This document shows, piece by piece, positions 1 to 9,404 of a DNA stretch of 64,000 bases. A program made the translations under genes and the position numbers. Under the pieces are notes generated by a model, which worked only from the letters and a program-made list of their open reading frames with translations, was not told the origin of the DNA and ran no database searches. The stretch is from an uncultured Alphaproteobacteria bacterium (GTDB taxonomy: Bacteria; Pseudomonadota; Alphaproteobacteria; HIMB59; GCA-002718135): NCBI GenBank assembly GCA_902590695.1, contig CACIXR010000004.1, positions 1-64,000 on the forward strand. The letters are read 5' to 3'. Positions within the stretch are counted from its first letter, which is position 1, and every line of letters starts with the position of its first letter.

Positions 1-1
1 A

Positions 2-634
2 CTATTAAAAGATTATTTAACAGAAAAAAATCTACAAGTTTATCAGAGTGAAGATTATGATGAAGCAAAAGAAATTTTATCTCTTGTTTTTTTTGATTTA
101 ATAATTCTTGATAGAATGATGCCAAGTGGCGATGGAATAGAACTTATTGAACATATAAAACAATTTTCTAATACTCCTGTAATAATGCTTACAGCAATGG
201 GGGAGAATAAAGATAAAATTGATGGATTGAAAATTGGTGCTGATGATTATTTATCAAAACCATTTGAGCCAGAAGAATTATTTTTAAGAATTATAAAATT
301 ACTAAATTTGTTTGAAAATCTTAAAAAGAAGAAAATTAATATTTCGTTTGGTGAATTTACTTTTGATACATCTAATTTAAAATTACAAAAAAATGATACA
401 TTAGTTTATTTAACTGAAGGTGAAAATAATTTGCTTATAAAATTAATAAATAAAAAAAATGAAATTGTTTTACGAGAAGAACTTGCAGATCAAGAATTTG
501 ATGAAACTGAACTTAGAAAAGTGGACGTACAAGTTACGCGTTTGAGACAGAAAATTGAAATAAACGCAAAACAACCTCAATTTATTAAAACTATTAGAGG
601 TAAAGGATATAAATTAATTTGTAATGAAATTTAA
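2..634 (+). CDS. ompR: OmpR-family response regulator (5' partial)
   Basis: Response regulator of the OmpR/PhoB family. Its start lies outside the window and the frame is open from base 2. The remaining receiver domain carries the phosphoacceptor Asp in ILDRMMPSGDG (codon at 110-112), the switch Thr in VIMLTAMGE and the conserved Lys in DYLSKPFEPEEL. A DNA-binding winged helix follows, ending in the usual VQVTRLRQKIE and TIRGKGYKL segments. The stop overlaps the kinase start by one base (TAATG), so the two form a co-translated two-component pair. The OmpR name rests on subfamily resemblance; the target genes cannot be read from the sequence. Confidence 0.88.
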   Translation, partial: LLKDYLTEKNLQVYQSEDYDEAKEILSLVFFDLIILDRMMPSGDGIELIEHIKQFSNTPVIMLTAMGENKDKIDGLKIGADDYLSKPFEPEELFLRIIKLLNLFENLKKKKINISFGEFTFDTSNLKLQKNDTLVYLTEGENNLLIKLINKKNEIVLREELADQEFDETELRKVDVQVTRLRQKIEINAKQPQFIKTIRGKGYKLICNEI

Positions 635-1926
635 TGATTAGAAAAATAATACCTTCTACATTAATTGGAAGATCAATAATTATCATTTTTGTACCTATAA
701 TTATTATAGTCCTAATTACCTCTTTTGTTTTCTATCAAACCTCATGGAGTATTATTTCCAAAAGACTAACGGAGTCTGTAGCTGCAGATATTAATGTTTT
801 AGTAAAATTAATTAATAACAATCTTACTGATAATGCAGTTAATATAGCAAATGAGGATTTTAAGATGAAAATCAATATTATTAATGATAAACAATTATTG
901 TCTTCAAAATTTTCTTTAAATTCGGGAATATTATCTAATAGATTGAATCAATCCTTAAGTAATTTGAAAAAAAAATTTGATTATGATTTATCAAATCTTG
1001 ATGAAGGAGTTTTAATATACATTCAAATTGATAATGATATTTTAGAAATTAATGTCAATAAAGATAGGCTGTATAGTGAAACTGCTTTTGTCTTTCTTCT
1101 TTGGATGATTTTTGCTTCTATAATTCTTTTTTTTATGTCTTATTTTTTAATGAGCAAACAATTAAAACCTCTTAAAAGACTAGCGATAATTGCAGAAACA
1201 TTTGGAAGAGGATTAGATGCTCCTGATATTAAGACTGCAGGTGCATATGAAATAAGACAAACTGCTAATGCTTTTAATCAGATGAGAACAAGAATTAAAA
1301 GATTTTTAAAACAAAGAACAGAAATGCTGGCCGGAGTTAGTCATGATCTAAGAACACCATTAACGAGAATGAAACTGCAAATTTCCTTAATGAAAGATGA
1401 GAAAGCAAAATCTGAACTAGAAGTAGATGTTAATGAAATGACATCAATGTTAGATAGTTATGTTAGTTTTGTAAAAACAGAATCACCTGAGCCAATAGAA
1501 ACGATTGTAATAAATGAATTAATTGGTGATATTACCAAAACTTTTGAAAAAAATGGTATTGAGTTAACTATAAAAGAAAAAAACACTATTCAAACTTCTG
1601 GAAGACAGATCCAACTTAAAAGAGCTTTCAATAACATAATTGATAATTCTCAAAGATATGCAAAGAAAATTGAAATAATTCTTTATACAAATGAAAAAGA
1701 TTGTGTCATTGAATTTAATGATGATGGTGAGGGTATACCAAGAGATAAATATGAAGATGTATTTAAACCATTTTTTACTTTAGATCCCTCAAGGAACAAA
1801 CTTAAAGGAGAAAGTGGTTTAGGGTTAACTATTACAAGGGATATTATTAGATCACATGGAGGTGATGTAAAATTATCTGACTCAAACTTAGGAGGTCTTC
1901 AACTTAAAGTTTTACTTCCTCTTTGA
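634..1926 (+). CDS. envZ: EnvZ-like sensor histidine kinase
   Basis: Inner-membrane sensor kinase of 430 aa. A first membrane helix spans about residues 12-35, a periplasmic sensor region of about 110 residues follows, and a second helix lies near 150-172. Then come a HAMP linker, the dimerisation domain with phosphorylatable His237 in MLAGVSHDLRTPLTRMKL (very like EnvZ), and a HATPase domain with N-box NIIDNSQRYA, G1 DDGEGIP and G2 ESGLGLTI. All catalytic motifs are intact. It presumably phosphorylates the regulator encoded directly upstream. The stimulus is unknown; an osmotic or envelope role would be inference from EnvZ. Confidence 0.9.
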   Translation: MIRKIIPSTLIGRSIIIIFVPIIIIVLITSFVFYQTSWSIISKRLTESVAADINVLVKLINNNLTDNAVNIANEDFKMKINIINDKQLLSSKFSLNSGILSNRLNQSLSNLKKKFDYDLSNLDEGVLIYIQIDNDILEINVNKDRLYSETAFVFLLWMIFASIILFFMSYFLMSKQLKPLKRLAIIAETFGRGLDAPDIKTAGAYEIRQTANAFNQMRTRIKRFLKQRTEMLAGVSHDLRTPLTRMKLQISLMKDEKAKSELEVDVNEMTSMLDSYVSFVKTESPEPIETIVINELIGDITKTFEKNGIELTIKEKNTIQTSGRQIQLKRAFNNIIDNSQRYAKKIEIILYTNEKDCVIEFNDDGEGIPRDKYEDVFKPFFTLDPSRNKLKGESGLGLTITRDIIRSHGGDVKLSDSNLGGLQLKVLLPL

Positions 1927-1928
1927 TT

Positions 1929-2276
1929 TTAGAATAATTTCCCCCCATTATTTACCGGTTTATCTGGGGACAATAAAACTGGCTCATTTTCTAAATCTGG
2001 CACACCAAGAACTAATACTTCTGAAATAATTTTACCAATTTGTTTAGGTTCAAAATTTACAACAGCAATAACTTGCTTGTTAATTAGTTCATCACTTTTA
2101 TAATATTTTTGTAATTGTGCAGAAGTTTTTTTTATACCAATTTTTTCACCAAAATCTATTTGCAAAATTATGGATGGTTTTTTAAGTTCATTATATTCAT
2201 ATGCTTCAATAACTGTTCCTATTCTTATATCTACATTTTCAAATTCTTTGTAATTTATAAAATTTTGAGAACTCAT
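1929..2276 (-). CDS. csaA: CsaA-like tRNA-binding domain protein
   Basis: A 115-aa protein made almost entirely of one tRNA-binding OB fold (the EMAP-II/Trbp111/CsaA type). Family signatures are VDIRIGTVIEA near residue 15, IGIKKTSAQL in the middle, INKQVIAVVNFEPKQIG and the closing VLVLGVPD. CsaA proteins are described as dimeric chaperones with export-related or tRNA-binding activity; which applies here is not known. Its start overlaps the stop of the upstream COQ9-like gene by four bases, and with proC the three form a minus-strand operon. It ends two bases from the convergent kinase gene. Confidence 0.85.
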   Translation of the reverse strand: MSSQNFINYKEFENVDIRIGTVIEAYEYNELKKPSIILQIDFGEKIGIKKTSAQLQKYYKSDELINKQVIAVVNFEPKQIGKIISEVLVLGVPDLENEPVLLSPDKPVNNGGKLF

Positions 2277-2809
2277 GAAAATTTTATAACTTTTTCAATA
2301 TTGTTTAAATATTTATCTAAGGCACTCATTGTTTTTTCTAAAGTTTCATTTTCATCATTAAACCAGGTAAATAGAGTTAAATAATAAAGAGCAAAAATAA
2401 TTTTTATTTTTATAACACCCTGAATGCCACTAGGATTAATATTTGCAATAGTAGCAATTAAAATTTTGCTCTCAATTAATTTAGGAATAAGTTTTAATAC
2501 TCCATGTGGTCTAGACATAAAATAATTAATTATATTTTTTACAGAAGTTCTATATTCATTCAATATATCATACCGTGCCATCATAATTTCAAATAACATA
2601 TCTCTCTGTGATGACTTTTCTATATTAACCAAATTTTTTCTTAATTGAAAATCAAAATAGTCATTAATATTTAAGATTAAATCAATTTTATTATTCATAT
2701 TTGGCACTTTAGTATTAGATAAAAAATTTTTAAGATTAATGTCTCTTAATTTTTTTTTCTCTAAATATTGTAAAGTTTTTTTTGCTAGAGTTATTTTATT
2801 TTGATTCAC
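2273..2809 (-). CDS. COQ9/TetR-like protein
   Basis: A 178-aa mostly helical protein resembling the alphaproteobacterial COQ9-like (TetR-fold) family. The recognisable part is the C-terminal half: RDMLFEIMMARYDILNEYR near residue 70 and LFTWFNDENETLEKTMSALD near 145, a W-x-D pattern followed by a TMxxLD helix that is typical of the family. COQ9 is a lipid-binding helper of ubiquinone synthesis in mitochondria. Some bacterial relatives are annotated as TetR regulators, but the N-terminal helix-turn-helix is not obvious here. It overlaps proC and csaA by four bases each. Function is inferred at low resolution. Confidence 0.6.
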   Translation of the reverse strand: MNQNKITLAKKTLQYLEKKKLRDINLKNFLSNTKVPNMNNKIDLILNINDYFDFQLRKNLVNIEKSSQRDMLFEIMMARYDILNEYRTSVKNIINYFMSRPHGVLKLIPKLIESKILIATIANINPSGIQGVIKIKIIFALYYLTLFTWFNDENETLEKTMSALDKYLNNIEKVIKFS

Positions 2810-3621
2810 TTACCATCACCTTGTTGTTTTGCTCTTGTATACGCTGCCTTAAAAACTTGATTAAAAATATTATCAACCTTATTTATTTTCATTTTCTTAA
2901 TTCCTGCTTCGGTTGTACCTCCTCTAGTTGCAACAGTTTCAACCATTTTTTCAGCAGAAATATTATTAGAATTCAATAGATTCAAAGAACCTCTAAAAGT
3001 TTCATTAATTAAAATTTTAGCTGTGTTTTTGGAAAAACCTAAATTAATTGCAGATTTTTCCATGATATCAATTAAATGAAATATAAAACCCGGACCACTC
3101 CCTGATACAGCGGTTGCTTTATCTATAAAAATTTCACTATTAAAAAAAAGAGTTGTACCACTCAGGGAGAACAACTTATCAATTTCTTTAATTTCTTTTT
3201 TATTAATAGATTTATTCGTATAAATACAATGAATTCCCTCTCCTATTAAAGCAGGCATGTTTGGCATTACTCTTACAATTTTGCTAATATTTAATAAATT
3301 TTTTTTAAAAATTTCTGTTTTTTTGCCCGCTATTACACTTATTGCTATTGATTTTTTATTAAAATTTACATTTTTTAATTCTTTAAAGACATTTGTTAAT
3401 TCAAGAGGTCGAGTTGCAAATATTATATAGTCAAAATTATTTTGATTATTCATATCATCAATTGATTTAAAAAATTTTATTTTCTTATTTCTATTGCTTT
3501 TTTTAAGAATTGAATATTTTTTTTTATCTATAACACTTATGGTGTAATTCTTTGAGTCAGACCATCCAGACATTAAAGATCCTCCCATATGGCCACATCC
3601 AATTAGTAAGATATTTTTCAT
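2806..3621 (-). CDS. proC: Pyrroline-5-carboxylate reductase
   Basis: Catalyses the last step of proline synthesis, NAD(P)H-dependent reduction of pyrroline-5-carboxylate, in the cytoplasm. The N-terminal Rossmann motif is GCGHMGGSLMSGW (residues 8-20). The family signature lies in the C-terminal half: AVSGSGPGFIFHLID, a helical dimerisation domain, and ETVATRGGTTEAGI. Length (271 aa) is normal. It is the first gene of a minus-strand operon with the COQ9-like and csaA genes, joined by a four-base stop/start overlap. About 30 bases separate its start from the YbjN-like gene upstream. Confidence 0.95.
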   Translation of the reverse strand: MKNILLIGCGHMGGSLMSGWSDSKNYTISVIDKKKYSILKKSNRNKKIKFFKSIDDMNNQNNFDYIIFATRPLELTNVFKELKNVNFNKKSIAISVIAGKKTEIFKKNLLNISKIVRVMPNMPALIGEGIHCIYTNKSINKKEIKEIDKLFSLSGTTLFFNSEIFIDKATAVSGSGPGFIFHLIDIMEKSAINLGFSKNTAKILINETFRGSLNLLNSNNISAEKMVETVATRGGTTEAGIKKMKINKVDNIFNQVFKAAYTRAKQQGDGK

Positions 3622-3653
3622 CTATCTATAATATAGCAGTTTTATTATAAAAA

Positions 3654-4142
3654 TTAAGCTCTACCAATAACTTCAAAATTAGAAAATTTTATAGCTTCTT
3701 TAGGGGGAATATCATCAAAGAGAACTTGCTGGAAACTTGGATAAAATTTTTCACATTCATAAATTCCAATATCAACAAGATCTTCAAATTTTTTATGCAA
3801 TGTTTCTGTTGAATTATTTGATAATAAAGTATGTCTAAACGCTGGGATACCATTTTTACTTGTTATATCAAAATGCCCAATCCATAAGTTCTCATTTATA
3901 AGTCCTAGTAGTTCATACGCCTTATTAAGTTTAGTTTCAGGAAACTTAATATCAAAAGTTATTGAAAAACTTAGCGCATTTATATTTTCAGACCATGTAA
4001 AATATAATCTGTAAGCGCACCAATGTGATGCTATCTCAGCAACCAACTCATGATCGGCAGCTCTACTAAAATTCCATTTTTTTTGATGAATAACATCTTC
4101 GATGATATCTATGGGATTTAACAATATATTCTCATTTTCCAT
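3654..4142 (-). CDS. YbjN-domain protein
   Basis: A 162-aa soluble protein of the YbjN family, which has a fold like type III secretion chaperones and no firmly known function; E. coli YbjN is linked to motility and stress. Recognisable parts are the start NPIDIIEDVIHQKKWNFSRA, the central FSITFDIKFPE strand followed by YELLGLINENLWIGHFDI, and the acidic EKFYPSFQQVLFDD near the end. It is encoded just upstream of proC on the same strand. The 108-base gap upstream to ubiK is AT-rich, and I see no clear RNA gene in it. Confidence 0.8.
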   Translation of the reverse strand: MENENILLNPIDIIEDVIHQKKWNFSRAADHELVAEIASHWCAYRLYFTWSENINALSFSITFDIKFPETKLNKAYELLGLINENLWIGHFDITSKNGIPAFRHTLLSNNSTETLHKKFEDLVDIGIYECEKFYPSFQQVLFDDIPPKEAIKFSNFEVIGRA

Positions 4143-4250
4143 ACACTATATAGTCATGACACATATAAATAGTACTATATATTGATTACTAGATTGGACT
4201 CGTATTTTGCAAGGGAAAATCTAAAAAAAATGTGAATTAGTTGAGGATTC

Positions 4251-4541
4251 CTACCTTTTTGATTTCTTTTTAATAGTTTTTTTCTTTTTGACTGTTTTTT
4301 TCTTAGATTTTACTGATCTTGAAGATGTTTTTTTTAATTTTTCATTTTCCATCATAACTTTTTGTACCATTTTTTTCAGTGCATCAAATTCATCTTTTTT
4401 AACGAGGTTCATTTTTTTTATTATTTTGTTAACTCGTAAAGATACAATTGTTTCAATCTCCTCTTTAACACCTGAAAAAGTGCTCATAGCATCAACTGCA
4501 AATTTTGATAAATCGGAAAGTATTTTGTTTCTATCAACCAT
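4251..4541 (-). CDS. ubiK: UbiK/BMFP ubiquinone accessory factor
   Basis: A 96-aa coiled-coil protein of the BMFP/YqiC/UbiK family, an accessory factor for the soluble ubiquinone-synthesis complex. An amphipathic helix (ILSDLSKFAVDAMSTFSGVK) is followed by a coiled coil with LVKKDEFDALKKMVQKVM, which matches the family pattern V-x-R-E-E-F-D. The last 25 residues are almost all Lys, Arg and Ser, a basic tail also seen in alphaproteobacterial members. It is divergent from lgt with only 23 bases between the two starts, so the promoters must overlap or lie inside the genes. Confidence 0.85.
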   Translation of the reverse strand: MVDRNKILSDLSKFAVDAMSTFSGVKEEIETIVSLRVNKIIKKMNLVKKDEFDALKKMVQKVMMENEKLKKTSSRSVKSKKKTVKKKKTIKKKSKR

Positions 4542-4564
4542 GTTATAATATTAAATATAGATAA

Positions 4565-5356
4565 ATGAATTTTATTCAACCATCAATAGATCCTGTCATC
4601 TTATCAATCGGTTTCATTGAGATAAGATGGTACAGTTTAGCATATATCTTGGGATTTCTATTAGGAATTTATATTATTAAAAGATTAAACAAGATTTATG
4701 GAAATCAATACAGTAATAAAAATATAGATAGCTTTCTTATTTGGGCAGTATTAGGTGTAATTATCGGAGGACGAACAGGTTATGTGATTTTTTATCAACT
4801 TAATGAATTTTTAACTAATCCTTTTTATCTATTTGAAATTTGGAATGGAGGAATGTCATTTCATGGTGGGTTGATAGGTATAATAATAAGTACCCTAATA
4901 TTTGCAAAAATTAATGGAAAAAGTTTTTTCTACCTATCTGATTTAGTTTCAATCGTTGCTCCTATTGGATTATTATTTGGTAGAATTGCAAACTTTATTA
5001 ATACAGAACTAATAGGTAGACCAACTGATTTTTATATTTCAGTTATTTATCCATCAATAGATAATATACCAAGGCATCCTTCTCAAATATATGAAGCTTT
5101 TCTCGAAGGAATTATTTTATTTCTCATATTATTAATCTATTTTTATAAGATAAAAAAATACAAAATTTACGGAGCAATTAGTGGTCTCTTTTTAATATTT
5201 TATTCCATATTTAGATTTATAGTTGAATACGTCAGAGAACCAGATTTGCACCTAGGATTATTTTTTAATTTTATTTCAATGGGTCAAATACTATGTATAC
5301 CTTTTTTTATTTTTGGAATATTGATAATTATAAATGTTAAGCAAAAGAAAAATTAA
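4565..5356 (+). CDS. lgt: Prolipoprotein diacylglyceryl transferase
   Basis: Polytopic inner-membrane enzyme that moves diacylglycerol from phosphatidylglycerol to the lipobox cysteine of prolipoproteins. The 263-aa sequence has about seven membrane helices and all main family motifs: RWYSLAYILGF near 20, GGRTGYVIF near 70, GGMSFHGGLIG near 98 (with the catalytic His), the signature GRIANFINTELIGRP near 140 and a C-terminal FRFIVEYVREPD. The next gene begins 23 bases inside lgt, implying translational coupling in an lgt-methyltransferase-pgeF operon. Confidence 0.96.
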   Translation: MNFIQPSIDPVILSIGFIEIRWYSLAYILGFLLGIYIIKRLNKIYGNQYSNKNIDSFLIWAVLGVIIGGRTGYVIFYQLNEFLTNPFYLFEIWNGGMSFHGGLIGIIISTLIFAKINGKSFFYLSDLVSIVAPIGLLFGRIANFINTELIGRPTDFYISVIYPSIDNIPRHPSQIYEAFLEGIILFLILLIYFYKIKKYKIYGAISGLFLIFYSIFRFIVEYVREPDLHLGLFFNFISMGQILCIPFFIFGILIIINVKQKKN

Positions 5357-6386
5357 TAAAGTAAAACTTCTTAACAATAAGAAAAATTTTCGTTTAGATA
5401 AATTTATAGAAATGGCTCTTTTTGGAAATAATGGTTATTACCTAAGAAAAAAACCCATAGGAAGAAAATTTGACTTTGTTACATCTCCAGAAATTTCACA
5501 AATGTTTGGAGAAATTATTGGCGTGTATTTAGTTTATCATTGGAAAGAAAAAATTAACTCAAAATTTAATTTAATTGAATTAGGCCCAGGGAATGGGACC
5601 TTATTTAAAGATATTGAAAGAACTGCAAAAATACTTCCTAACTTTTTCGAAAATGCTAATGTTAATTTAATAGAAATAAATAAAGAATTAAGAAAAATAC
5701 AAGTGAAAAATTTGAATTATTTTAAGCAATCAAAAATTAGATGGTCAAAAGCTTTAAATTTCACATCTAAACTACCTTCAATAATATATTCAAATGAATT
5801 TTTTGACTGCTTTCCTGTAAGGCAATTTTTACATGATAATAATAATTGGTTTGAAAGATATGTGAAATTCAATGAAAAGGAAAATAAATATTATTCTATA
5901 AATAAACGAGTAATTAGTAAAAAAATATTAGATTATTTAAATAAATACAAAAGACAAAAAATTTATGAAGTTTCTTTTTCAAGAAATAAATATTTCGAGA
6001 AAATTTGTAAATATCTCAAAAAAAACAGAGGCATATGTATTTTAATTGATTATGGATATAATGAAAAAATAAAAAACTTTACGTTACAAGCAATATATAA
6101 TCATAAAAAAACCAGTATATTTGAAAATATAGGGCAACAAGACATTTCAAGTCATGTAAATTTTGATGAATTAATTGAAATAGCAAAACAAAACAAATTA
6201 CAAATCAACGAATTTGTTTCACAAAGAGATTTTTTAATAAAATATGGAATACTAGAACGAAAGAAAAAATTGCTAACTAAAAATTCAAATTTAAATAAAA
6301 ATTTATTAGATGAAGAAGTGGATCGATTAATTAATGTTGATAGGATGGGAAAATTATTTAATTTTCTTGTTGTTTCTAATTTATGA
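5334..6386 (+). CDS. NDUFAF7/MidA-family SAM methyltransferase
   Basis: Class I SAM-dependent methyltransferase of 350 aa in the NDUFAF7 (MidA) family; mitochondrial NDUFAF7 dimethylates an arginine of a complex I subunit. Evidence is the N-terminal FIEMALFGNNGYY, the SAM-binding LIELGPGNGTLF near residue 88, YSNEFFDCFPVRQF near 152 and CILIDYGYNE near 240. The first ATG sits inside lgt; a later start would lose the conserved N-terminal motif, so the overlap is real. Its stop overlaps pgeF by four bases. The complex I link here is inference from the family. Confidence 0.88.
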   Translation: MLSKRKINKVKLLNNKKNFRLDKFIEMALFGNNGYYLRKKPIGRKFDFVTSPEISQMFGEIIGVYLVYHWKEKINSKFNLIELGPGNGTLFKDIERTAKILPNFFENANVNLIEINKELRKIQVKNLNYFKQSKIRWSKALNFTSKLPSIIYSNEFFDCFPVRQFLHDNNNWFERYVKFNEKENKYYSINKRVISKKILDYLNKYKRQKIYEVSFSRNKYFEKICKYLKKNRGICILIDYGYNEKIKNFTLQAIYNHKKTSIFENIGQQDISSHVNFDELIEIAKQNKLQINEFVSQRDFLIKYGILERKKKLLTKNSNLNKNLLDEEVDRLINVDRMGKLFNFLVVSNL

Positions 6387-7147
6387 TGATTAAAAATTAT
6401 TTTACACATGCAAAAATTAAGTCTTTTGTTAAAGCTGGTTTTTTTACTAGAAATGGTGGAGTATCAAAAAAAGAGAACTATTCATTGAACTGTAGCTTAA
6501 ATAGCAAAGATACAAAGGTAAATGTAAATAAAAATATTGATATCTGTCTTAAAAATTTAAAGATTAAAAAAAAAATTAAATTTATTAGTCAAATACACTC
6601 CAACAAGATTGTAGAAATTAATAAAAAAAATATAGGTAATAAATATTTTGGAGATGGATTAATCACAAGCAATAAGCAAATAGCTTTAGGAGTTTTAACT
6701 GCAGATTGCTGTCCAATTTTTATTTTTGATAAGAATAAAAAATATATTTGCGCTCTTCATTCAGGTTGGAAAGGGGCATTAAAAAATATAGCTGCTAAAG
6801 GTATAGAATATTTTTTTAAACAAAAAATAATTAAAAAAAATATTATGGTTCTTATTGGCCCTTGTTTGAGCTTTAAAAACTTTGAAGTATCAAAAGACTT
6901 TAAAAGTAAGTTTATAAGCAAAAATAAAAAATACTCTATTTTCTTCAAATACAAAAATAAAGACAAAGATTTATTTAATTTAAGAAGATTGATTAACTAT
7001 CAATTCGAGGAATTAGGTATTAAAAATATATATAATATTAACAAAGATACCTTCTCAAATAAGAAAGTTTTTTTTAGCCATCGAAGGGAATCACAAAAAT
7101 TTAGAGATACTGGAAGAATGCTCAATATCATTGCATTTAATGATTAA
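6383..7147 (+). CDS. pgeF: PgeF/YfiH multicopper-like purine nucleoside enzyme
   Basis: Member of the DUF152/YfiH/LACC1 family, once called polyphenol oxidase. Characterised members act on purine nucleosides, and E. coli YfiH also edits peptidoglycan precursors. The zinc-site motifs are present: SQIHSNKIVEI near 70, GVLTADCCPIFIFD near 105 and CALHSGWKGALKNIA near 125, together with IGPCLSFKNFEV and FFSHRRES near the end. Length (254 aa) is typical. It overlaps the MidA-type gene by four bases. Its coding sequence is very A-rich with many Lys codons. Confidence 0.88.
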   Translation: MMIKNYFTHAKIKSFVKAGFFTRNGGVSKKENYSLNCSLNSKDTKVNVNKNIDICLKNLKIKKKIKFISQIHSNKIVEINKKNIGNKYFGDGLITSNKQIALGVLTADCCPIFIFDKNKKYICALHSGWKGALKNIAAKGIEYFFKQKIIKKNIMVLIGPCLSFKNFEVSKDFKSKFISKNKKYSIFFKYKNKDKDLFNLRRLINYQFEELGIKNIYNINKDTFSNKKVFFSHRRESQKFRDTGRMLNIIAFND

Positions 7148-7194
7148 TTTTGGTTGATCTATTATTATTCTAATATAGTAATTAATTTGATTAT

Positions 7195-8130
7195 ATGAAA
7201 ATAATCGCCTGTAATAGTAGCAAATCCCTAGCAGAAAAAATTTCTAAACATATTGATGTTCCATTAGCAGATGCCTCTGTTAGAACTTTTAATGATAGAG
7301 AAATATTTGTAGAAATAAATGAAAATATTAGAGGTGAAGATGTGTTTATTATTCAATCGACATCACATCCGGCTAATGACCATTTAATGGAACTTTTAAT
7401 TACAATAGATGCTGCAAGGAGGGGATCAGCAAAAAGGATTACTGCTGTTATCCCATATTATGGATATGCAAGACAAGATAGAAAGACTGGACCTAGAACA
7501 CCAATCACTGCCAAACTTGTAGCAAATTTAATTACATCCGCGGGTGCTGATAGGGTATTAACAATGGATTTACATGCTGGTCAAATTCAAGGTTTTTTTG
7601 ACATTCCTTTAGATAATATTTTTTCTGTAAGACCGATAATCGATGATGTTAAAGAAAGATTTAATGGAAACAAAGATTTAGTTGTTGCTTCACCTGATGT
7701 TGGTGGTGTTGTTAGAGCCAGAGCTTTTGCTAAAAGATTAGAGGCTGGACTGGCAATTGCCGATAAAAGAAGAGAAAAAGCTGGTGAGTCTGAAGTAATG
7801 AATATCATCGGAGATGTAAAAGATAAAACTTGTATCTTACTAGATGATATAGCTGATTCTGCAGGTACGTTGTGTAATGCCGCAGAAGCTCTAAGTAAAA
7901 ATGGAGCTAAAGAAATTTATTCTTATATTGTCCATGGAGTATTATCTGGAGATGCTCTCAAAAAGATTGAAAATTCAAGTATAAAAGAATTGGTGTTAAC
8001 GGATACAATTGAGCCCTCTAAAGAGGTAAAAAGCACAAAAAACATTAGACATATTAGTATCGCTCCTTTAATGGGTGATGCGATTAAAAGGATTAACACT
8101 GATACTTCAGTGTCAGCCCTTTTCGATTAA
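7195..8130 (+). CDS. prs: Ribose-phosphate pyrophosphokinase
   Basis: Makes phosphoribosyl pyrophosphate from ribose 5-phosphate and ATP for nucleotide, His and Trp synthesis. All class I PRPP synthase motifs are present in 311 aa: [10 protein letters not shown] near 33, the ATP loop [15 protein letters not shown] near 92, [15 protein letters not shown] near 125, [14 protein letters not shown] near 160 and the PRPP-binding loop [14 protein letters not shown] near 212. A 47-base gap precedes it and rplY follows after 12 bases, so prs-rplY-pth-ychF form a same-strand housekeeping cluster. Confidence 0.97.
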   Translation: MKIIACNSSKSLAEKISKHIDVPLADASVRTFNDREIFVEINENIRGEDVFIIQSTSHPANDHLMELLITIDAARRGSAKRITAVIPYYGYARQDRKTGPRTPITAKLVANLITSAGADRVLTMDLHAGQIQGFFDIPLDNIFSVRPIIDDVKERFNGNKDLVVASPDVGGVVRARAFAKRLEAGLAIADKRREKAGESEVMNIIGDVKDKTCILLDDIADSAGTLCNAAEALSKNGAKEIYSYIVHGVLSGDALKKIENSSIKELVLTDTIEPSKEVKSTKNIRHISIAPLMGDAIKRINTDTSVSALFD

Positions 8131-8142
8131 ATTTTTTATTTT

Positions 8143-8820
8143 ATGAGTGATTTTAAAGCAATAGAAAGAAATAAAGATATTGGTTCAAATCATAGTCTTT
8201 TGAATAAAGGATTGGTTCCTGGTATTATTTATGGCAAGGGAACTGAACCTAAGAAAATTGCACTAGAAGATAAAATACTGAAAAAATTAATGGGAACCGG
8301 TTCTTTTTATTCAACAATTATCGATCTTGATGTCGATGGAAAGAAAGAAAAAATACTTCCTAAACAATTGCAATATCACCCTGTTAGTGATCGACTTATA
8401 CATTTTGATTTTTTAAGAGTTCAAGAAAACACAAAAGTAAACGTTGAAATTCCTGTTGAGTTTTTAAATCAAGATAAATGCCCTGGTTTGAAAAAAGGTG
8501 GAGTTTTAAATACTGTTAGAAGACTTGTTGAACTAACATGTAATGCAAATAATATACCTAGCAAACTAGAATTTGATTTAATTGAAAGTGAAATAGGTGA
8601 TGCAGTTAAAATTAGTAATATTGAGCTACCTGAAGGAGTTGCTCCTACTATTTCAGATAGAGATTTCGTAATCGCTACTTTAGTTCCACCAACTGTAGAA
8701 GTTGAAACCAAAACTGAAGAAGCAACTGAAGAAGGTGCAGCAGAAGGTGGGGAAGAGAAATCAGAGGAAAAGAAGGAAGAATCTTCTGATAATGAAGAAG
8801 AAAATAAAGAATCTAAGTAA
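8143..8820 (+). CDS. rplY: Ribosomal protein bL25 (Ctc type)
   Basis: Ribosomal protein L25 of the long TL5/Ctc type, binding 5S rRNA in the large subunit. The N-terminal L25 domain includes LNKGLVPGIIYGKG near 22 and LPKQLQYHPVSDRLIHFDFL near 70. The C-terminal beta domain carries VNVEIPVEFLN and KKGGVLNTVRRLVEL. The last 35 residues form a nearly pure Glu/Lys/Ser acidic tail, a common low-complexity extension in alphaproteobacteria. The order rplY-pth-ychF is conserved in this class and supports the call. Confidence 0.96.
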   Translation: MSDFKAIERNKDIGSNHSLLNKGLVPGIIYGKGTEPKKIALEDKILKKLMGTGSFYSTIIDLDVDGKKEKILPKQLQYHPVSDRLIHFDFLRVQENTKVNVEIPVEFLNQDKCPGLKKGGVLNTVRRLVELTCNANNIPSKLEFDLIESEIGDAVKISNIELPEGVAPTISDRDFVIATLVPPTVEVETKTEEATEEGAAEGGEEKSEEKKEESSDNEEENKESK

Positions 8821-8841
8821 CTTTACTTTATATTTCATTAT

Positions 8842-9402
8842 ATGTTTTTAATTTGTGGACTTGGGAACCCAGGTGTAAATTACAAAAACACCAGACATAA
8901 TGTAGGTTTCCATTTAGCAGATAATATAATCTCACATTTTAATTTGAATAAAATCAAAGAAGATAAAATAAAAGAATTATATTCAGGTGTAATTAATAAT
9001 CAAAAAATCTTTGTTTTAAAACCTCTTACATTCATGAATTTATCTGGAAAAGCTGTTTCAGAAATTGTAAATTTTTATAAAATAAAATTAGACCGTACTT
9101 TTGTTATTCATGATGATCTTGATTTAGAGTTATCAAAAGTAAAAATAAAACAAGGTGGTGGAAACGGAGGTCATAATGGATTGGAAAGTATTGACCAATT
9201 TATAGGGGAAAATTATTTTAGAATACGTATTGGAATTAATCATCCTGGGCATAAAGATTTAGTTTCAAGTTATGTTTTAAATAAATTTTCAAAAGCAGAA
9301 GAAGAAATAATAAATAAAAAAATTGATAAAATGGTTAAGAATATAGAATTAATATTTTCAGATATTCCTCTATTTTTAACAAAAATAAGTGAGCAAAATT
9401 AA
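8842..9402 (+). CDS. pth: Peptidyl-tRNA hydrolase
   Basis: Cleaves the ester bond of peptidyl-tRNAs released from stalled ribosomes. The 186-aa sequence contains GLGNPGVNYKNTRHNVGFHL at the N-terminus with the catalytic His, PLTFMNLSGKAVSEI near 60 (Asn for substrate binding), HDDLDLEL near 90 with the catalytic Asp, and QGGGNGGHNGLESI near 106. All active-site residues appear intact. It lies 21 bases after rplY and two bases before ychF, in a conserved rplY-pth-ychF order. Confidence 0.96.
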   Translation: MFLICGLGNPGVNYKNTRHNVGFHLADNIISHFNLNKIKEDKIKELYSGVINNQKIFVLKPLTFMNLSGKAVSEIVNFYKIKLDRTFVIHDDLDLELSKVKIKQGGGNGGHNGLESIDQFIGENYFRIRIGINHPGHKDLVSSYVLNKFSKAEEEIINKKIDKMVKNIELIFSDIPLFLTKISEQN

Positions 9403-9404
9403 TT

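Noticed and set aside
2115..2384. Plus-strand open frame opposite csaA and the COQ9-like gene.
   Set aside because: It is a low-complexity Phe/Ile-rich antisense shadow of two well-supported genes.
4190..4240. A segment with GAGTCCAATC on the minus strand suggested a degenerate tRNA T-arm.
   Set aside because: No acceptor stem, anticodon arm or full-length cloverleaf could be drawn in the 108-base gap.
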